Positions 35,021-43,875 are shown, numbered from the stretch's first letter. The stretch: DNA of 64,000 nt from Bradyrhizobium sp. 4 (GCF_023100905.1 NZ_CP064686.1:2542001-2606000), one strand, 5' to 3'. Program-made: numbers and translations. Notes: generated by a model not told the origin, from the sequence alone.

Positions 35021-35712
35021 TGGCTTTGAGCAAGAAGATGCTGGAGCAAGAGCCCGGTGAAATTGAACTGCTGCTGCCGTGGCACGCCGCCGGCACGCTG
35101 AACCCGCGCGATGCGCGCCGCGTCGACGAGGCGCTGGCGCGCGATCCCGAGCTCGCGAAGCAATATGCCGCGATCCGCGGCGAGTATGAAGAGACCATCC
35201 ATCTGAACGAGAGCCTGGGGGCTCCGTCGGCGCGTGCGATGCAGAAGCTGTTCGCCGCGATCGACGCTGAGCCTGCGCGTGCGGCCGGTTCGCTGCCGCT
35301 GTCGGCGCGCATCGCCACCTTCTTTGCGAGCCTGTCGCCGCGCACTCTGGCCTGGTCGGCGAGCCTTGGCGCCATCGCGCTCGTGCTGCAGGCCGGAATC
35401 ATCGGCGCCGTGTTGACGAAGACCCAGACTGCGACCTTCCAGACTGCTTCGCTCTCGACCAGCGCTCCGATCACCCGCGACCTCGGCACGACCGTCCCGC
35501 CAGCGCGCGCGCTGGTACGCTTCACGCCCGAGGCGCGCGTCGTCGATATCACGGCATTGCTCGACGGCTACCAGGCTTCGATCATCGGTGATGCCAAGGG
35601 CGGTATGTTCCGCCTCCAGTTCGACAAGGCGATGAGCCGTGACGAACTCACCTCGCTGCTTGGCAAGATGCAGCGCGAGAAGTTCGTCAACCTCGCCGTC
35701 GCAGCGCCGTAA
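35017..35712 (+). CDS. Membrane anti-sigma factor
   Basis: A 231-residue protein: a cytoplasmic N-terminal part of about 90 residues with IELLLPWHAAGTLNPRDARRVDEAL, one membrane segment (LAWSASLGAIALVLQAGIIGAVL, split by charge near 112-134), and a periplasmic C-terminal domain. It has no H-x3-C-x2-C zinc motif, so it is not a ZAS protein. The overlap with the sigma gene and the topology make it the cognate inhibitor. The subtilase downstream could act on its periplasmic part, but that is inference. Confidence 0.82.
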   Translation: MMALSKKMLEQEPGEIELLLPWHAAGTLNPRDARRVDEALARDPELAKQYAAIRGEYEETIHLNESLGAPSARAMQKLFAAIDAEPARAAGSLPLSARIATFFASLSPRTLAWSASLGAIALVLQAGIIGAVLTKTQTATFQTASLSTSAPITRDLGTTVPPARALVRFTPEARVVDITALLDGYQASIIGDAKGGMFRLQFDKAMSRDELTSLLGKMQREKFVNLAVAAP

Positions 35713-35727
35713 GGCGCTTCCAAACCA

Positions 35728-37434
35728 ATGACGCGCAAGTTTGAAAGTAGAGTAAGAGCGGGGGCCTGCGCTTCGTCGGTCGCAGCCGCGCTTCTGCTCG
35801 CCGCCTGTCTCGGCGTCGAGGTTGCGCAGGCGCAGGCGATCATGCGCACGCCGACGATCAGCGTCCCCTCCCGAATGCCGACGATTTCTCCTGGCATCGC
35901 CGCACGCGTCAGTCCCGGTGTTGCCGCCAGAGCGGTGGCCGTCGGCCGCGGTCCCGGTCCGATTGTGACGACGAGGATTTCGGCGCGGATGGGGCCGACG
36001 CCGGTGCTGCCTTATGCGCGCTACTCCCCGAACCTCTATCCCGCCTGTACCGCGCCCGATCGCGACGCCGCCGGCGAATGCCTGGCGCAGCAGAACGCAG
36101 GCGGCGATGGCTCGGGCAAATCGGGCAAGAAGACCGCCGGAAAGGGGCGCGGCAACAACACGCCCGTCGCCGCGGATTTGCGCACCTTTGCCGGCGAATT
36201 TGTCGCCGAGATCGACGGCGGGCTGTCGTTGAGCCAAGCCGACGAGCTTGCGCGTCGCCATGGCCTGACGCGTGTGTCCTCCGAGAATTTTCCGCTGATC
36301 GGGGCGACGTTCGGACTGTTCCGCATCACCGACGGCCGGCCTTCCGCGACGGTGCGGCGTGAATTCGCGGCCGACGGCAGCGTGCGTTCGGTCCAGCAGA
36401 ACTTCCGCTACCTGCTTCAGGACCAGAAATCGTCGGTGCCGACCGAGGGAGATCCCGCGCAATATGCGCTGGCCAAGCTCCGCCTGCCGCAGGCACATAC
36501 TCTCGCGCATGGCGCCAATGTGACGGTCGCCGTGATCGACTCCGGCATCGACGTCCAACATCCGGAACTTGCCAATTCCATTGCCGACAATTTCGATGCG
36601 CTTGGCAGCGCCGAGGGCCCGCACATTCACGGCACCGGCATTGCCGGCGCCATCGTGGCCCATGCCAAGCTGATGGGCAGCGCGCCCGAGGCGCGCCTCA
36701 TCGCGATCCGCGCCTTCGGCGGCACCACCGGCGGGGCCGAGAGCTCGTCCTACGTCATCCTGCGCTCGCTGAACTATGCCGCCGAGCATGGCGCCCAGAT
36801 CGTCAACATGAGCTTTGCCGGTCCCAAAGACGCGGTGATCGAGCGGGCCATCGCGGCGACGGCCGCGCGTGGCCTGGTGCTGATCGCGGCCGCCGGCAAT
36901 GCTGGCGCGAAGTCGCCGCCACTCTATCCAGCCGCCAATCCCAACGTGATCGCGGTGAGTGCGACCGACCAGCAGGACAGGCTGTTCACCGCCTCCAACC
37001 GCGGCAACTACATCGCGGTCGCGGCCCCCGGCGTCGATATCTTCCTGCCGGCGCCTGACGGCAAATACCAGATGACGTCGGGCACCTCGTTCTCGGCCGC
37101 CTATGTCTCCGGCGTCGCGGCGCTGCTGCTCGAGCGCAACTACGCCTTGAAGCCGGAAGCGCTGCGCGCGACGCTGGCAAAGACGGCGCGTGACCTCGGT
37201 TCACCCGGGCGTGACGATCTGTTCGGCGATGGTGAGGCCGACGCGTTTGCCGCGGTCATGGCCGTTCCCGCCGCCGGCGCGACGCCGGTCGCGGCCGCGT
37301 CCGGTACAACAAAACGTGAAGATCTCGAGAAGCGTCGCGACGGGCCCGGCATCCGCGCATTAGAGCAACCTTCGTTGTCGAGCACCGAGGATAAAGCCAC
37401 GGTTTCTCAAGCGGATAAGCCGACGACGCGATAG
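35728..37434 (+). CDS. Secreted S8 (subtilisin-like) serine protease
   Basis: A 568-residue protease with a signal peptide ending around ALLLAACLGVEVAQA. The LAAC there resembles a lipobox but VAQA is an equally good SPase I site. A pro-like region runs to about 260. The catalytic triad is complete: Asp271 (AVIDSGID), His301 (HGTGIAG) and Ser454 (GTSFSAAYVSG), with the oxyanion Asn391 (AAAGNAG). A low-complexity tail of about 60 residues follows. It is 15 bp behind the anti-sigma gene. Confidence 0.9.
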   Translation: MTRKFESRVRAGACASSVAAALLLAACLGVEVAQAQAIMRTPTISVPSRMPTISPGIAARVSPGVAARAVAVGRGPGPIVTTRISARMGPTPVLPYARYSPNLYPACTAPDRDAAGECLAQQNAGGDGSGKSGKKTAGKGRGNNTPVAADLRTFAGEFVAEIDGGLSLSQADELARRHGLTRVSSENFPLIGATFGLFRITDGRPSATVRREFAADGSVRSVQQNFRYLLQDQKSSVPTEGDPAQYALAKLRLPQAHTLAHGANVTVAVIDSGIDVQHPELANSIADNFDALGSAEGPHIHGTGIAGAIVAHAKLMGSAPEARLIAIRAFGGTTGGAESSSYVILRSLNYAAEHGAQIVNMSFAGPKDAVIERAIAATAARGLVLIAAAGNAGAKSPPLYPAANPNVIAVSATDQQDRLFTASNRGNYIAVAAPGVDIFLPAPDGKYQMTSGTSFSAAYVSGVAALLLERNYALKPEALRATLAKTARDLGSPGRDDLFGDGEADAFAAVMAVPAAGATPVAAASGTTKREDLEKRRDGPGIRALEQPSLSSTEDKATVSQADKPTTR

Positions 37435-37518
37435 CGGCTGCGACAACTTTGCGCGCGGCGCGAAGGTCGAAAAATCAAACGCCGCGTTGAACGTTCGGCC
37501 CGCTGCCACGACCAAATT

Positions 37519-37634
37519 ATGTGGGAGCGGTTATCCCTCCCCATAAGTCATATTAGGCGCGAGCGCCCATCCACCCCAAGCGCCCATATGGCTCGACCCG
37601 TCCGGTTGTCCCCCCGGACGGGTCTTTTCTTTTT
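37519..37634 (+). ncRNA. Possible structured small RNA or 3' UTR-derived RNA
   Basis: About 115 nt with three stem-loops: ATG(T)GGGAG paired with CTCCCCAT around CGGTTATCC; GGCG-CGAG-CGCC; and a GC-rich intrinsic terminator. The first hairpin contains a CCCTCCCC run complementary to a Shine-Dalgarno sequence, a feature of several alphaproteobacterial regulatory RNAs. I cannot find a good promoter directly upstream, so it may instead be the 3' end of the subtilase mRNA. Orphan RNA status is a guess. Confidence 0.3.
37596..37634 (+). terminator. Intrinsic terminator
   Basis: ACCCGTCCGG / CCGGACGGGT, 10-bp stem, loop TTGTCCC, then TCTTTTCTTTTT. Strong rho-independent terminator about 160 bp after the subtilase stop, ending either that operon or a separate small RNA. 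Confidence 0.92.
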
Positions 37635-37913
37635 GGACGTCCAATTCCTCGAAGCCCTACGCGAGATCAGCTTCCGGTTGAGAGGTCGTAGCTCACTCAA
37701 CGCTACCGCTCCGCCGGCACGCCGCAAGCGCGCTATGCTTGCGCGAAGCTTGACTCCAAAACCCCTTGAATCTCCGCACGACTACGGAGTTTGGCGACGA
37801 AAACATCGTCGTTGCTGGACAAGTCAAAACTTTTCCACAAAATATTCACGTCGCGTCTAAATTGATTCGTGTGCGTTGCGTCGCGTCCGTATTTTCTCCT
37901 GACGGGCTGATTT

Positions 37914-38576
37914 ATGACACATCGCCAAGAGGCTATTCGCGACGTTGCTATTGGCCGCGACGTTGCGGCACGCTGGTGCGCTCTCGCCGAGCAGCGGTTG
38001 GTGCATCTCTCCGAGATGTTCGAGACCGGGCGCTGGCGCCGCTATCATTCCGAGATCGCATTTCTCGAAAACATTCAGGAAGCGAAGCTCGCCGTCCAGA
38101 CGTGGCGCGCGCTTGCCACCGGCGCTGATGTCGCCACGGCGGCCGCGAGCGTGTCGCCCGCATTCGGCTGGTCGCCGGCGACAATGCCCCGCATGTTTCC
38201 GCGCGAGCCCCAGGCGCAGACCGTGCAACCGAAGGCCGTGCACATCGCCCCGGAGACCGCCGTCCCGGTCAGGCTCGATCCGAAGCCGGGCGTTCTCGCC
38301 GAAATCACCGAAGCCCCGACCGCGCCGATCGCCGCGCCTGCGCCGGTGGCACCGCTCAGAGTGCCGGCTGCCATGGCGCCGCCCACCGCGCCCGTGGCAA
38401 TGACCGGGCCCAAGGTGCCGGCAGCGCCCAAGGCGCTGGCTGCGATGGCGGCGCTTCTGCCGCAGTTCTCTCCGCCGGCAGCCGAAATCGTCGCAGCCCC
38501 CGAACGTCTGGTTGAGTTCACCTTCAGCCTCGACGGCCTCGAAGCGAAGTACCCGCTGCTGCGGAACGCGTTCTAG
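37914..38576 (+). CDS. TIGR03809-type conserved protein, unknown function
   Basis: A 220-residue protein. The N-terminal 75 residues are well conserved in style: WCALAEQRLVHLSEMFETGR, then WRRYHSEIAFLENIQEAK. An Ala/Pro-rich linker of about 100 residues follows, then a short C-terminal LVEFTFSLDGLEAKYPLLRN. It corresponds to the TIGR03809 family of Bradyrhizobium and Rhodopseudomonas. It is convergent with the TIGR03808-type gene, 30 bp apart. No export signal or catalytic motif. Confidence 0.72.
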   Translation: MTHRQEAIRDVAIGRDVAARWCALAEQRLVHLSEMFETGRWRRYHSEIAFLENIQEAKLAVQTWRALATGADVATAAASVSPAFGWSPATMPRMFPREPQAQTVQPKAVHIAPETAVPVRLDPKPGVLAEITEAPTAPIAAPAPVAPLRVPAAMAPPTAPVAMTGPKVPAAPKALAAMAALLPQFSPPAAEIVAAPERLVEFTFSLDGLEAKYPLLRNAF

Positions 38577-38606
38577 CGTTCGAGAGCCAGAGGCGAGGAG
38601 CCGCAG

Positions 38607-39977
38607 CTACCGCCGCACCGCATTCCCACCGACGACCAATTGCGCAAACCGCTGAGCGCCGTCCGCCGACAGGTCGGACGTTACGGCGCGCGCGTGATCG
38701 AGCCCGACGACGGCGCCGCGCGGGGTTTCCGAGATCATGTTGTTGTTGACGAGCGCGGTGCCGGCGCCGGGCACGACGGACACGCCGACGCCTGCCAGTG
38801 CCTTGCGGATCACGTTGCCTGTGATGGCGACGTCGCGGAGATATTTGCCCCAGCCGGCGACGATGCCGTAGGACGGCGCGTTCTCGATCACGTTGCCGGT
38901 GACCGATGAATCCGCCTCGATGTAGATGCCGATGCCGGCATCGTCATCCGGCGCGGTGCCGATCGGCCGCTTCGGGATCAAATTGCGGATGATGTTGCCC
39001 TGGACCACGGCGATGCGGCCGCCTTCGTTGAAATTGCAGACGGAGACGCCGACGGCGGCGCCGTCCACAATGTTGTTGGCGATCACCGCAGCCTCGAAAG
39101 CGAATTCCGAATAGAGCGCGACCTCGCGCACGTCGCTGACGCTGTTGCCGGTAATGTGGATGTTCGAGGCCGAGTTGCCGCGCACGGCGGAGTAATCGCA
39201 GTTCTTGATGCGATTGCCACGCACGATGACGTTGCCGGCGCGGAACGCGTTGATGGCGTTGCCGTACTGGCCGGAGCCGCCGGGGCCGGCCTTGATGTCC
39301 TCGATGCGGTTATCAGCGACCAGCGTGCCGTCATCGCCGATGGCCGAGCGCAGGATCTCGATGCCGTTGTCGTTGGTGCCGGTGATGGTGTTGTGGGAGA
39401 CGCTGAGACCCCTGGCGTCGAACGACACCACTGCCGTCACCGCGATGTTGGTAAAGATGTTGCCCGAGATGTCGCCGGAGACCTGCTCGAGCCAGATGCC
39501 GCTGCCACCGGAGCCGGTGATCGCGCAATCGGTGATGCGGACGTCGCGTCCGCCGAGGATCTGGATCAGCCCGCGTCGCGTCGGCAGCGGAATGCCGCTG
39601 CCGTCAAAGGTGATGCCGGAAATGCCGATTGCATCGGAGCCGTCGCTCTGGATCGCCGACGCCCCGCCGGTGAAAACGAATTTTGTCGCGCCGCGCACGC
39701 CGATCAGTTGCGCGCCATTTGGCAGACGCAACAGTCCCGTGCGGTAGATGCCGGGTGGCAGCGCCAGCGGCATTTGCGCCCGCGCGGTCTCGTCGATCGC
39801 ACGCTGGAGCGCGCGGGTCTGATCCTCGCTGCTGCCGGGGCGCACGCCATATTGCGTGGCATCGCGGCCGAGCAGCGACGTCAGCGGCGCTGCGCGCGCG
39901 GCGTCGGCTGGTATCGCGAGCGCGCCGGCGATGCCTGCGGTCGATGCTCCGATGAGATGGCGGCGATTGAGGTCCAT
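38607..39977 (-). CDS. Tat-exported repeat protein, TIGR03808 type
   Basis: A 456-residue protein. The N-terminus MDLNRRHLIGASTAGIAGAL is a twin-arginine signal. From about residue 45 it is a parallel beta-helix: GIYRTGLLRLPNGAQLIGV, then many repeats of the form ITGNVIRKA, ISGNIFTNI, VSHNTITGT, VRGNRIKNC. This matches the TIGR03808 family (twin-arginine-translocated repetitive protein), usually near TIGR03809. Such folds bind or cleave polysaccharide, but no catalytic residues are evident. Periplasmic or secreted. Confidence 0.82.
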   Translation of the reverse strand: MDLNRRHLIGASTAGIAGALAIPADAARAAPLTSLLGRDATQYGVRPGSSEDQTRALQRAIDETARAQMPLALPPGIYRTGLLRLPNGAQLIGVRGATKFVFTGGASAIQSDGSDAIGISGITFDGSGIPLPTRRGLIQILGGRDVRITDCAITGSGGSGIWLEQVSGDISGNIFTNIAVTAVVSFDARGLSVSHNTITGTNDNGIEILRSAIGDDGTLVADNRIEDIKAGPGGSGQYGNAINAFRAGNVIVRGNRIKNCDYSAVRGNSASNIHITGNSVSDVREVALYSEFAFEAAVIANNIVDGAAVGVSVCNFNEGGRIAVVQGNIIRNLIPKRPIGTAPDDDAGIGIYIEADSSVTGNVIENAPSYGIVAGWGKYLRDVAITGNVIRKALAGVGVSVVPGAGTALVNNNMISETPRGAVVGLDHARAVTSDLSADGAQRFAQLVVGGNAVRR

Positions 39978-40081
39978 GGATGCGTCCTCCGGCGGACGCG
40001 GGGGCCCGCAGCGGTTAGGTAGCGCAAAAACGGGACCGCGCGGCTGGGGCCATGAGGATAGTTCACGGTAGGGTTAAATGT

Positions 40082-40735
40082 TTACGCAGTCGTGTTCCGA
40101 GCCTTCCGTGCCAACTGCACCATCTCCATCAGCATCGCTTCCCCGGCGTCCACCAGTTCCTCCAGCGTGATCCGCGGCGCGCCCTTGCGGCGCACGGCGC
40201 CACTGCGCGCGAGCAGGGGAATATGGATGAACGCCGCAAGCTGCGGCCCGCCGGCCCTGACGTTTTCGATCGCGCGCCAGCTCAGGTAATTGCAGAGATA
40301 GGCGCCGGCATCGCGCGAGGGGCGCGCGTCGATGCCGGTGAGGCGCGCGGCGCGCAGCAGCCTTGCGGTGTGCGGGCCGAACGTTATCGCGTCCGCATTA
40401 CCGGCGATGCCGCGCTTGCTTGAGCGGGTGTTGGCGGCATCGGGCCAGAGCATGGTGACGGCGTTGCGCGCGCGGCTCTCGATGCGCAGATAGGGTGTGC
40501 GTGCGGCGAGGCCGAACATCAGCAGCGCATCCGGCTTCTCTTTCGCGAGCACCTCCGGCAATTGCCGGTCTACCGCAGCATAGGTGACCGGGAAGATGTG
40601 GCTGGAGATCGCGGCATCGTCGAGTGCGGGTCGGCGCAATTGCGCCAGCCGGGCGACCAGTGGCTGGGTCGGATTGTAGGGCGCGCCGGGAAACGGGCCG
40701 AAGCCGGTGAGGAGAATGCGGAGCTTGGCGCTCAT
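40082..40735 (-). CDS. pcp: Pyroglutamyl-peptidase I (peptidase C15)
   Basis: A 217-residue cytosolic cysteine peptidase. It starts RILLTGFGPFPGAPYNPTQP, the C15 signature. The catalytic Cys is in GAYLCNYLSW and the His in AFIHIPLLA; Glu is likely in the SRARN/ITFGP region by family alignment. The enzyme removes N-terminal pyroglutamate from peptides. Its start overlaps the MeaB stop by 4 bp, so the two are co-transcribed although their functions have no known link. Confidence 0.87.
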   Translation of the reverse strand: MSAKLRILLTGFGPFPGAPYNPTQPLVARLAQLRRPALDDAAISSHIFPVTYAAVDRQLPEVLAKEKPDALLMFGLAARTPYLRIESRARNAVTMLWPDAANTRSSKRGIAGNADAITFGPHTARLLRAARLTGIDARPSRDAGAYLCNYLSWRAIENVRAGGPQLAAFIHIPLLARSGAVRRKGAPRITLEELVDAGEAMLMEMVQLARKARNTTA

Positions 40736-41721
40736 TGCAGCAACTCCAGGATCTTTTCGGCGGCGAGCGCCGGCGTGAGATGGCCGTCGGCGACCTCAGT
40801 CTCGATCTTCCGGACCTTGGTCCGCACCGACGCCTCGCTGCGCAACCGTGCCAGCATGCGCTGCTCCAGCATCGACCACATCCATTTCACCTGCTGCTCA
40901 CGCCGCCGTGCGGCGAAGTCGCCGGATGCATTCATCGCCTTGCGGTGATCGAGGACTTTCTGCCAGATCTTCGCGATGCCGTCCCCGGTCAGCGCCGAAT
41001 AGGTCTCGACCGGCGGATGCCAGTGCTCGGAGCGTGGCGTCAGGATATGCAGCGCGCCGCGATAATCGGCGGCGGTGATGTTGGCGCGCTTGAGATTGTC
41101 GCCGTCGGCCTTGTTGATCGCGATCATGTCGGCGAGCTCCACCAGGCCCTTCTTGATGCCCTGCAATTCGTCGCCGCCGCCCGGCAGCATCAAGGCCAGG
41201 AAGAAATCGGTCATGTCGCAGACCGCGGTCTCGGACTGGCCGATGCCGACCGTTTCCACCAGCACGACGTCGAAGCCGGCCGCCTCGCACAGCAGCATCG
41301 CCTCGCGTGTCTTGGCCGCGACGCCGCCGAGCGTGCCCGAGGCCGGCGAGGGCCGGATGAAGGCGTCGTCGGAGGCCGACAGGCGGGCCATCCGCGTCTT
41401 GTCGCCGAGGATCGAGCCGCCGCTCCGCGCTGAAGACGGATCGACCGCGAGCACCGCGACCTTGTGGCCTTGCTCGATGAGATGGGTGCCGAGCGCGTCG
41501 ATGGTGGTGGATTTGCCGACGCCGGGCGAGCCGGTGATGCCGACGCGGACCGCCCTGCCGGTATCGGACAAGAGCATCTGCACCAGCTCGCGCGCCAGCG
41601 CCTGATGATCGCTGCGCCGGCTCTCGACCAGCGTGATGGCCCGCGCCAGCGCCGCGCGGCTGCCGGCGCGGAGGTCGTGGGCGAGGGATTTGATGTCCAG
41701 TGAAGGCTTCTTCTCAACCAT
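40732..41721 (-). CDS. meaB: Methylmalonyl-CoA mutase-associated GTPase MeaB
   Basis: A 329-residue G3E-family P-loop GTPase. Walker A GSPGVGKST at residues 64-72; the base motif NKADGDN near 205; ETVGIGQSE near 158 as switch region. It protects and loads adenosylcobalamin on methylmalonyl-CoA mutase. The mutase genes lie 4 kb away at 45.8-50.3 kb, on the same strand but not in the same operon. Length is normal. Confidence 0.93.
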   Translation of the reverse strand: MVEKKPSLDIKSLAHDLRAGSRAALARAITLVESRRSDHQALARELVQMLLSDTGRAVRVGITGSPGVGKSTTIDALGTHLIEQGHKVAVLAVDPSSARSGGSILGDKTRMARLSASDDAFIRPSPASGTLGGVAAKTREAMLLCEAAGFDVVLVETVGIGQSETAVCDMTDFFLALMLPGGGDELQGIKKGLVELADMIAINKADGDNLKRANITAADYRGALHILTPRSEHWHPPVETYSALTGDGIAKIWQKVLDHRKAMNASGDFAARRREQQVKWMWSMLEQRMLARLRSEASVRTKVRKIETEVADGHLTPALAAEKILELLQ

Positions 41722-41772
41722 GCCCTGCTTTACAACGCCCCCGGGGGGCAGGCGAGGGCCGCCCGCCCGATA

Positions 41773-43287
41773 TCACCGGGATGTCGCCGCCACCCCCGTC
41801 CGCACCGGTTTCACCTTCCGCCACGCCCAGACCATCACCGGCCACAGCAGCGCCCCGATCGCCATGGCGGCGAGGATCGCGGCGACCGGGCGTTCGAAAA
41901 ACGGCAAAATGCTGCCGTCCGACTTGATCAGCGAGGTGACGAAAGCCTGCTCGACCATGGTGCCCATGACGATGCCGAGCACCATCGCGGCGACGGGATA
42001 GCCGTTTGCTTCCATGACATAGCCGATCACGCCGAAGGCGGCGACGGTGACGACGCCGAACATGTTGTTGCCGATCGCGAACGAGCCGACCGCGCAGCAC
42101 AGCATGATGATCGGCATGATAGCGGAGCGCGGTGCCAGCAGGATGTAGGCGGCAACCCGGATCATGGCGATGCCGAGCGGGATCATCAAAATATTTGCGA
42201 TGATGAACATCAGATAGATCGCGTACATGCTCGACGCTTTCTCGGTGAACAGCGTCGGTCCCGGGTTCAGCCCCTTCATGTAGAGCACGCCGATCGCGAT
42301 CGCCGCGATGGTGTCGCCGGGGATGCCGAACAGCAATGATGGCACCCAGCCCGAGGCGATGCTGGCATTGTTGCTGGCGCCGGCCTCGACCAGGCCTTCG
42401 ACATGGCCGGTGCCGAACTTTTCCGGTTCCTTGGAGAAGCGCTTCGACATCGCGTAGGACACCCAAGCGGCCATGTCGGCGCCGGCGCCGGGCAGCACGC
42501 CGATGATGATGCCGACGATGTTTCCGCGCGTCATCTGCCAATGGTATTTCTTGGTCAGCTTCCACTGGCCGGCCATGATGCTTCCGAATTTGCGCCGCGG
42601 CAGCGGCGGCGGCTCGGGGGTCAGCATTGCGCGCATCACCTGGGCCACCGCGAACACGCCCACCAGCGCGGGGATCGGCTCGATGCCGCCGAACAGATCG
42701 GTGAGGCCGAAGGTGAAGCGCGGCACGCCGCCGGGATTCTCGATGCCGACGCAGGAGACCAGCAGGCCGAGGAACATGCCGGCGATTGCCTTTACCGGCG
42801 AGGAGCGCGCCACCAGCGTCGCGCACATCAGGCCGAGCAGCGCCAGCCAGAAATACTCGAAGGTCGAAAACGACAGCGCGATCTCGGCCAGCGGCGGCGC
42901 CAGGATCATCAGCGACAGCACGCCGGCGATGCCGCCGACGGCCGAGAACCACACGCCGGCCCCGAGCGCCAGCTCGGCCTGCCCCTTGCGGGTCATGGCG
43001 TAGGCTTCGTCCGCATAGGCGGCGGAGGCGGGCGTTCCCGGGATGCGCAGCAGCGCGCCGGGAATGTCGCCGGAGAAGATCGCCATCGAGGACGCGGCGA
43101 CGATGGTCGCAATCGCCGCGATCGGCGAGAGGTAGAAGGTGACGGGGACGAGCAGGGCGGTTGCCATCGTCGCCGACAGGCCCGGCAGCGAGCCGATCAC
43201 GAGCCCGTACACCGAGGCTGCGAACATCGCGATGATGACCTCCCAGGTGGAGATCAGTGCGAACGCTTCAATCAGGGTTTTCAGCAT
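41773..43287 (-). CDS. tctA: Tripartite tricarboxylate transporter permease, large subunit (TctA)
   Basis: A 504-residue protein with 11-12 membrane segments and the TctA signature GLVIGSLPGLSATMATALLVPVTFY near the N-terminus, plus a second PGAGADMAAWVSY near residue 265. It is the main channel for secondary uptake of carboxylates driven by ion gradient, with TctB and the binding protein TctC encoded just upstream. The start is 4 bp after the tctB stop. Substrate unknown. Confidence 0.92.
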   Translation of the reverse strand: MLKTLIEAFALISTWEVIIAMFAASVYGLVIGSLPGLSATMATALLVPVTFYLSPIAAIATIVAASSMAIFSGDIPGALLRIPGTPASAAYADEAYAMTRKGQAELALGAGVWFSAVGGIAGVLSLMILAPPLAEIALSFSTFEYFWLALLGLMCATLVARSSPVKAIAGMFLGLLVSCVGIENPGGVPRFTFGLTDLFGGIEPIPALVGVFAVAQVMRAMLTPEPPPLPRRKFGSIMAGQWKLTKKYHWQMTRGNIVGIIIGVLPGAGADMAAWVSYAMSKRFSKEPEKFGTGHVEGLVEAGASNNASIASGWVPSLLFGIPGDTIAAIAIGVLYMKGLNPGPTLFTEKASSMYAIYLMFIIANILMIPLGIAMIRVAAYILLAPRSAIMPIIMLCCAVGSFAIGNNMFGVVTVAAFGVIGYVMEANGYPVAAMVLGIVMGTMVEQAFVTSLIKSDGSILPFFERPVAAILAAMAIGALLWPVMVWAWRKVKPVRTGVAATSR

Positions 43288-43291
43288 GGGG

Positions 43292-43786
43292 TCACCAGGG
43301 CGTCGGCAACAGGCCGGCGGGCAGCGGCACGCGCAGCAGCTTGCCGAAGATCAGGTGGATGGCGAACGGCGACAGCGCTGCGAGCGGCAGCGCCAGCTTC
43401 CACTTCGCCCCCAACGCGGTCGAGGTGACGTAGACCATGATCGCCGCGGTGATGATGAAGCCGAGCCGGTCGGCCGCGACCACGTAGAACAGCAGCAGCG
43501 CCGGGGGCAGCAGCGCGCGCAGGCTGTACAACTTTCCCTGTGGCGGCGGGGCAGCCGCTGCCTGGCCAGCCTCGAGCGGGATCAGCTCTTCCGCCTCCTC
43601 GAAGGTGTGGCCGATCCCGAACACGATCGCGAGCCCGCACAGCGCAAGCCCAATGCCGATCACGAGCGGAAATACGTTGGGGCCGACCGGCTGCCCGGGC
43701 ACCGGCGGCAGCAGCCAGCCGCCATAGGCGGCTGCTGTGCCGAGCACGACGAGAAACGATCCCGTGACCGAGTCGGGAAGACGCAT
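43292..43786 (-). CDS. tctB: Tripartite tricarboxylate transporter small permease (TctB)
   Basis: A 164-residue protein with four membrane segments and an acidic cytoplasmic loop (HTFEEAEELIPLEAG). It sits between tctC and tctA, as usual. It supports the TctA channel; the role of the small subunit is structural. Short hydrophobic runs begin SFLVVLGTAAAYGGWLLPP and end LPLAALSPFAIHLIF. Confidence 0.85.
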   Translation of the reverse strand: MRLPDSVTGSFLVVLGTAAAYGGWLLPPVPGQPVGPNVFPLVIGIGLALCGLAIVFGIGHTFEEAEELIPLEAGQAAAAPPPQGKLYSLRALLPPALLLFYVVAADRLGFIITAAIMVYVTSTALGAKWKLALPLAALSPFAIHLIFGKLLRVPLPAGLLPTPW

Positions 43787-43808
43787 GGGAGAATCCTATG
43801 TGAGGTAT

Positions 43809-43839
43809 TCTCTCTCTCCCCGCGCGGGAGGAGAGAGAG
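43809..43839. other. Hairpin between tctC and tctB
   Basis: A pyrimidine-rich arm TCTCTCTCCCCGCG and a purine-rich arm CGCGGGAGGAGAGAGA pair with a slipped base, in the 89-bp gap between the binding-protein gene and the permease gene. A stable intercistronic hairpin here could raise the level of the binding protein relative to the permeases. Confidence 0.5.
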
Positions 43840-43875
43840 GCGATCAGCGCGTGTAGTCGGGAAATGATTCCAGGG

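Larger units (their letters stand above)
37435..37913. other. 479-bp intergenic region after the subtilase gene
   Basis: No protein gene is supported. It holds three hairpins in a row (37519-37544, 37556-37567, 37596-37624), the last followed by a T-run; see the ncRNA and terminator entries. The rest, 37640-37913, upstream of the TIGR03809-like gene, shows nothing I can name. Confidence 0.55.
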
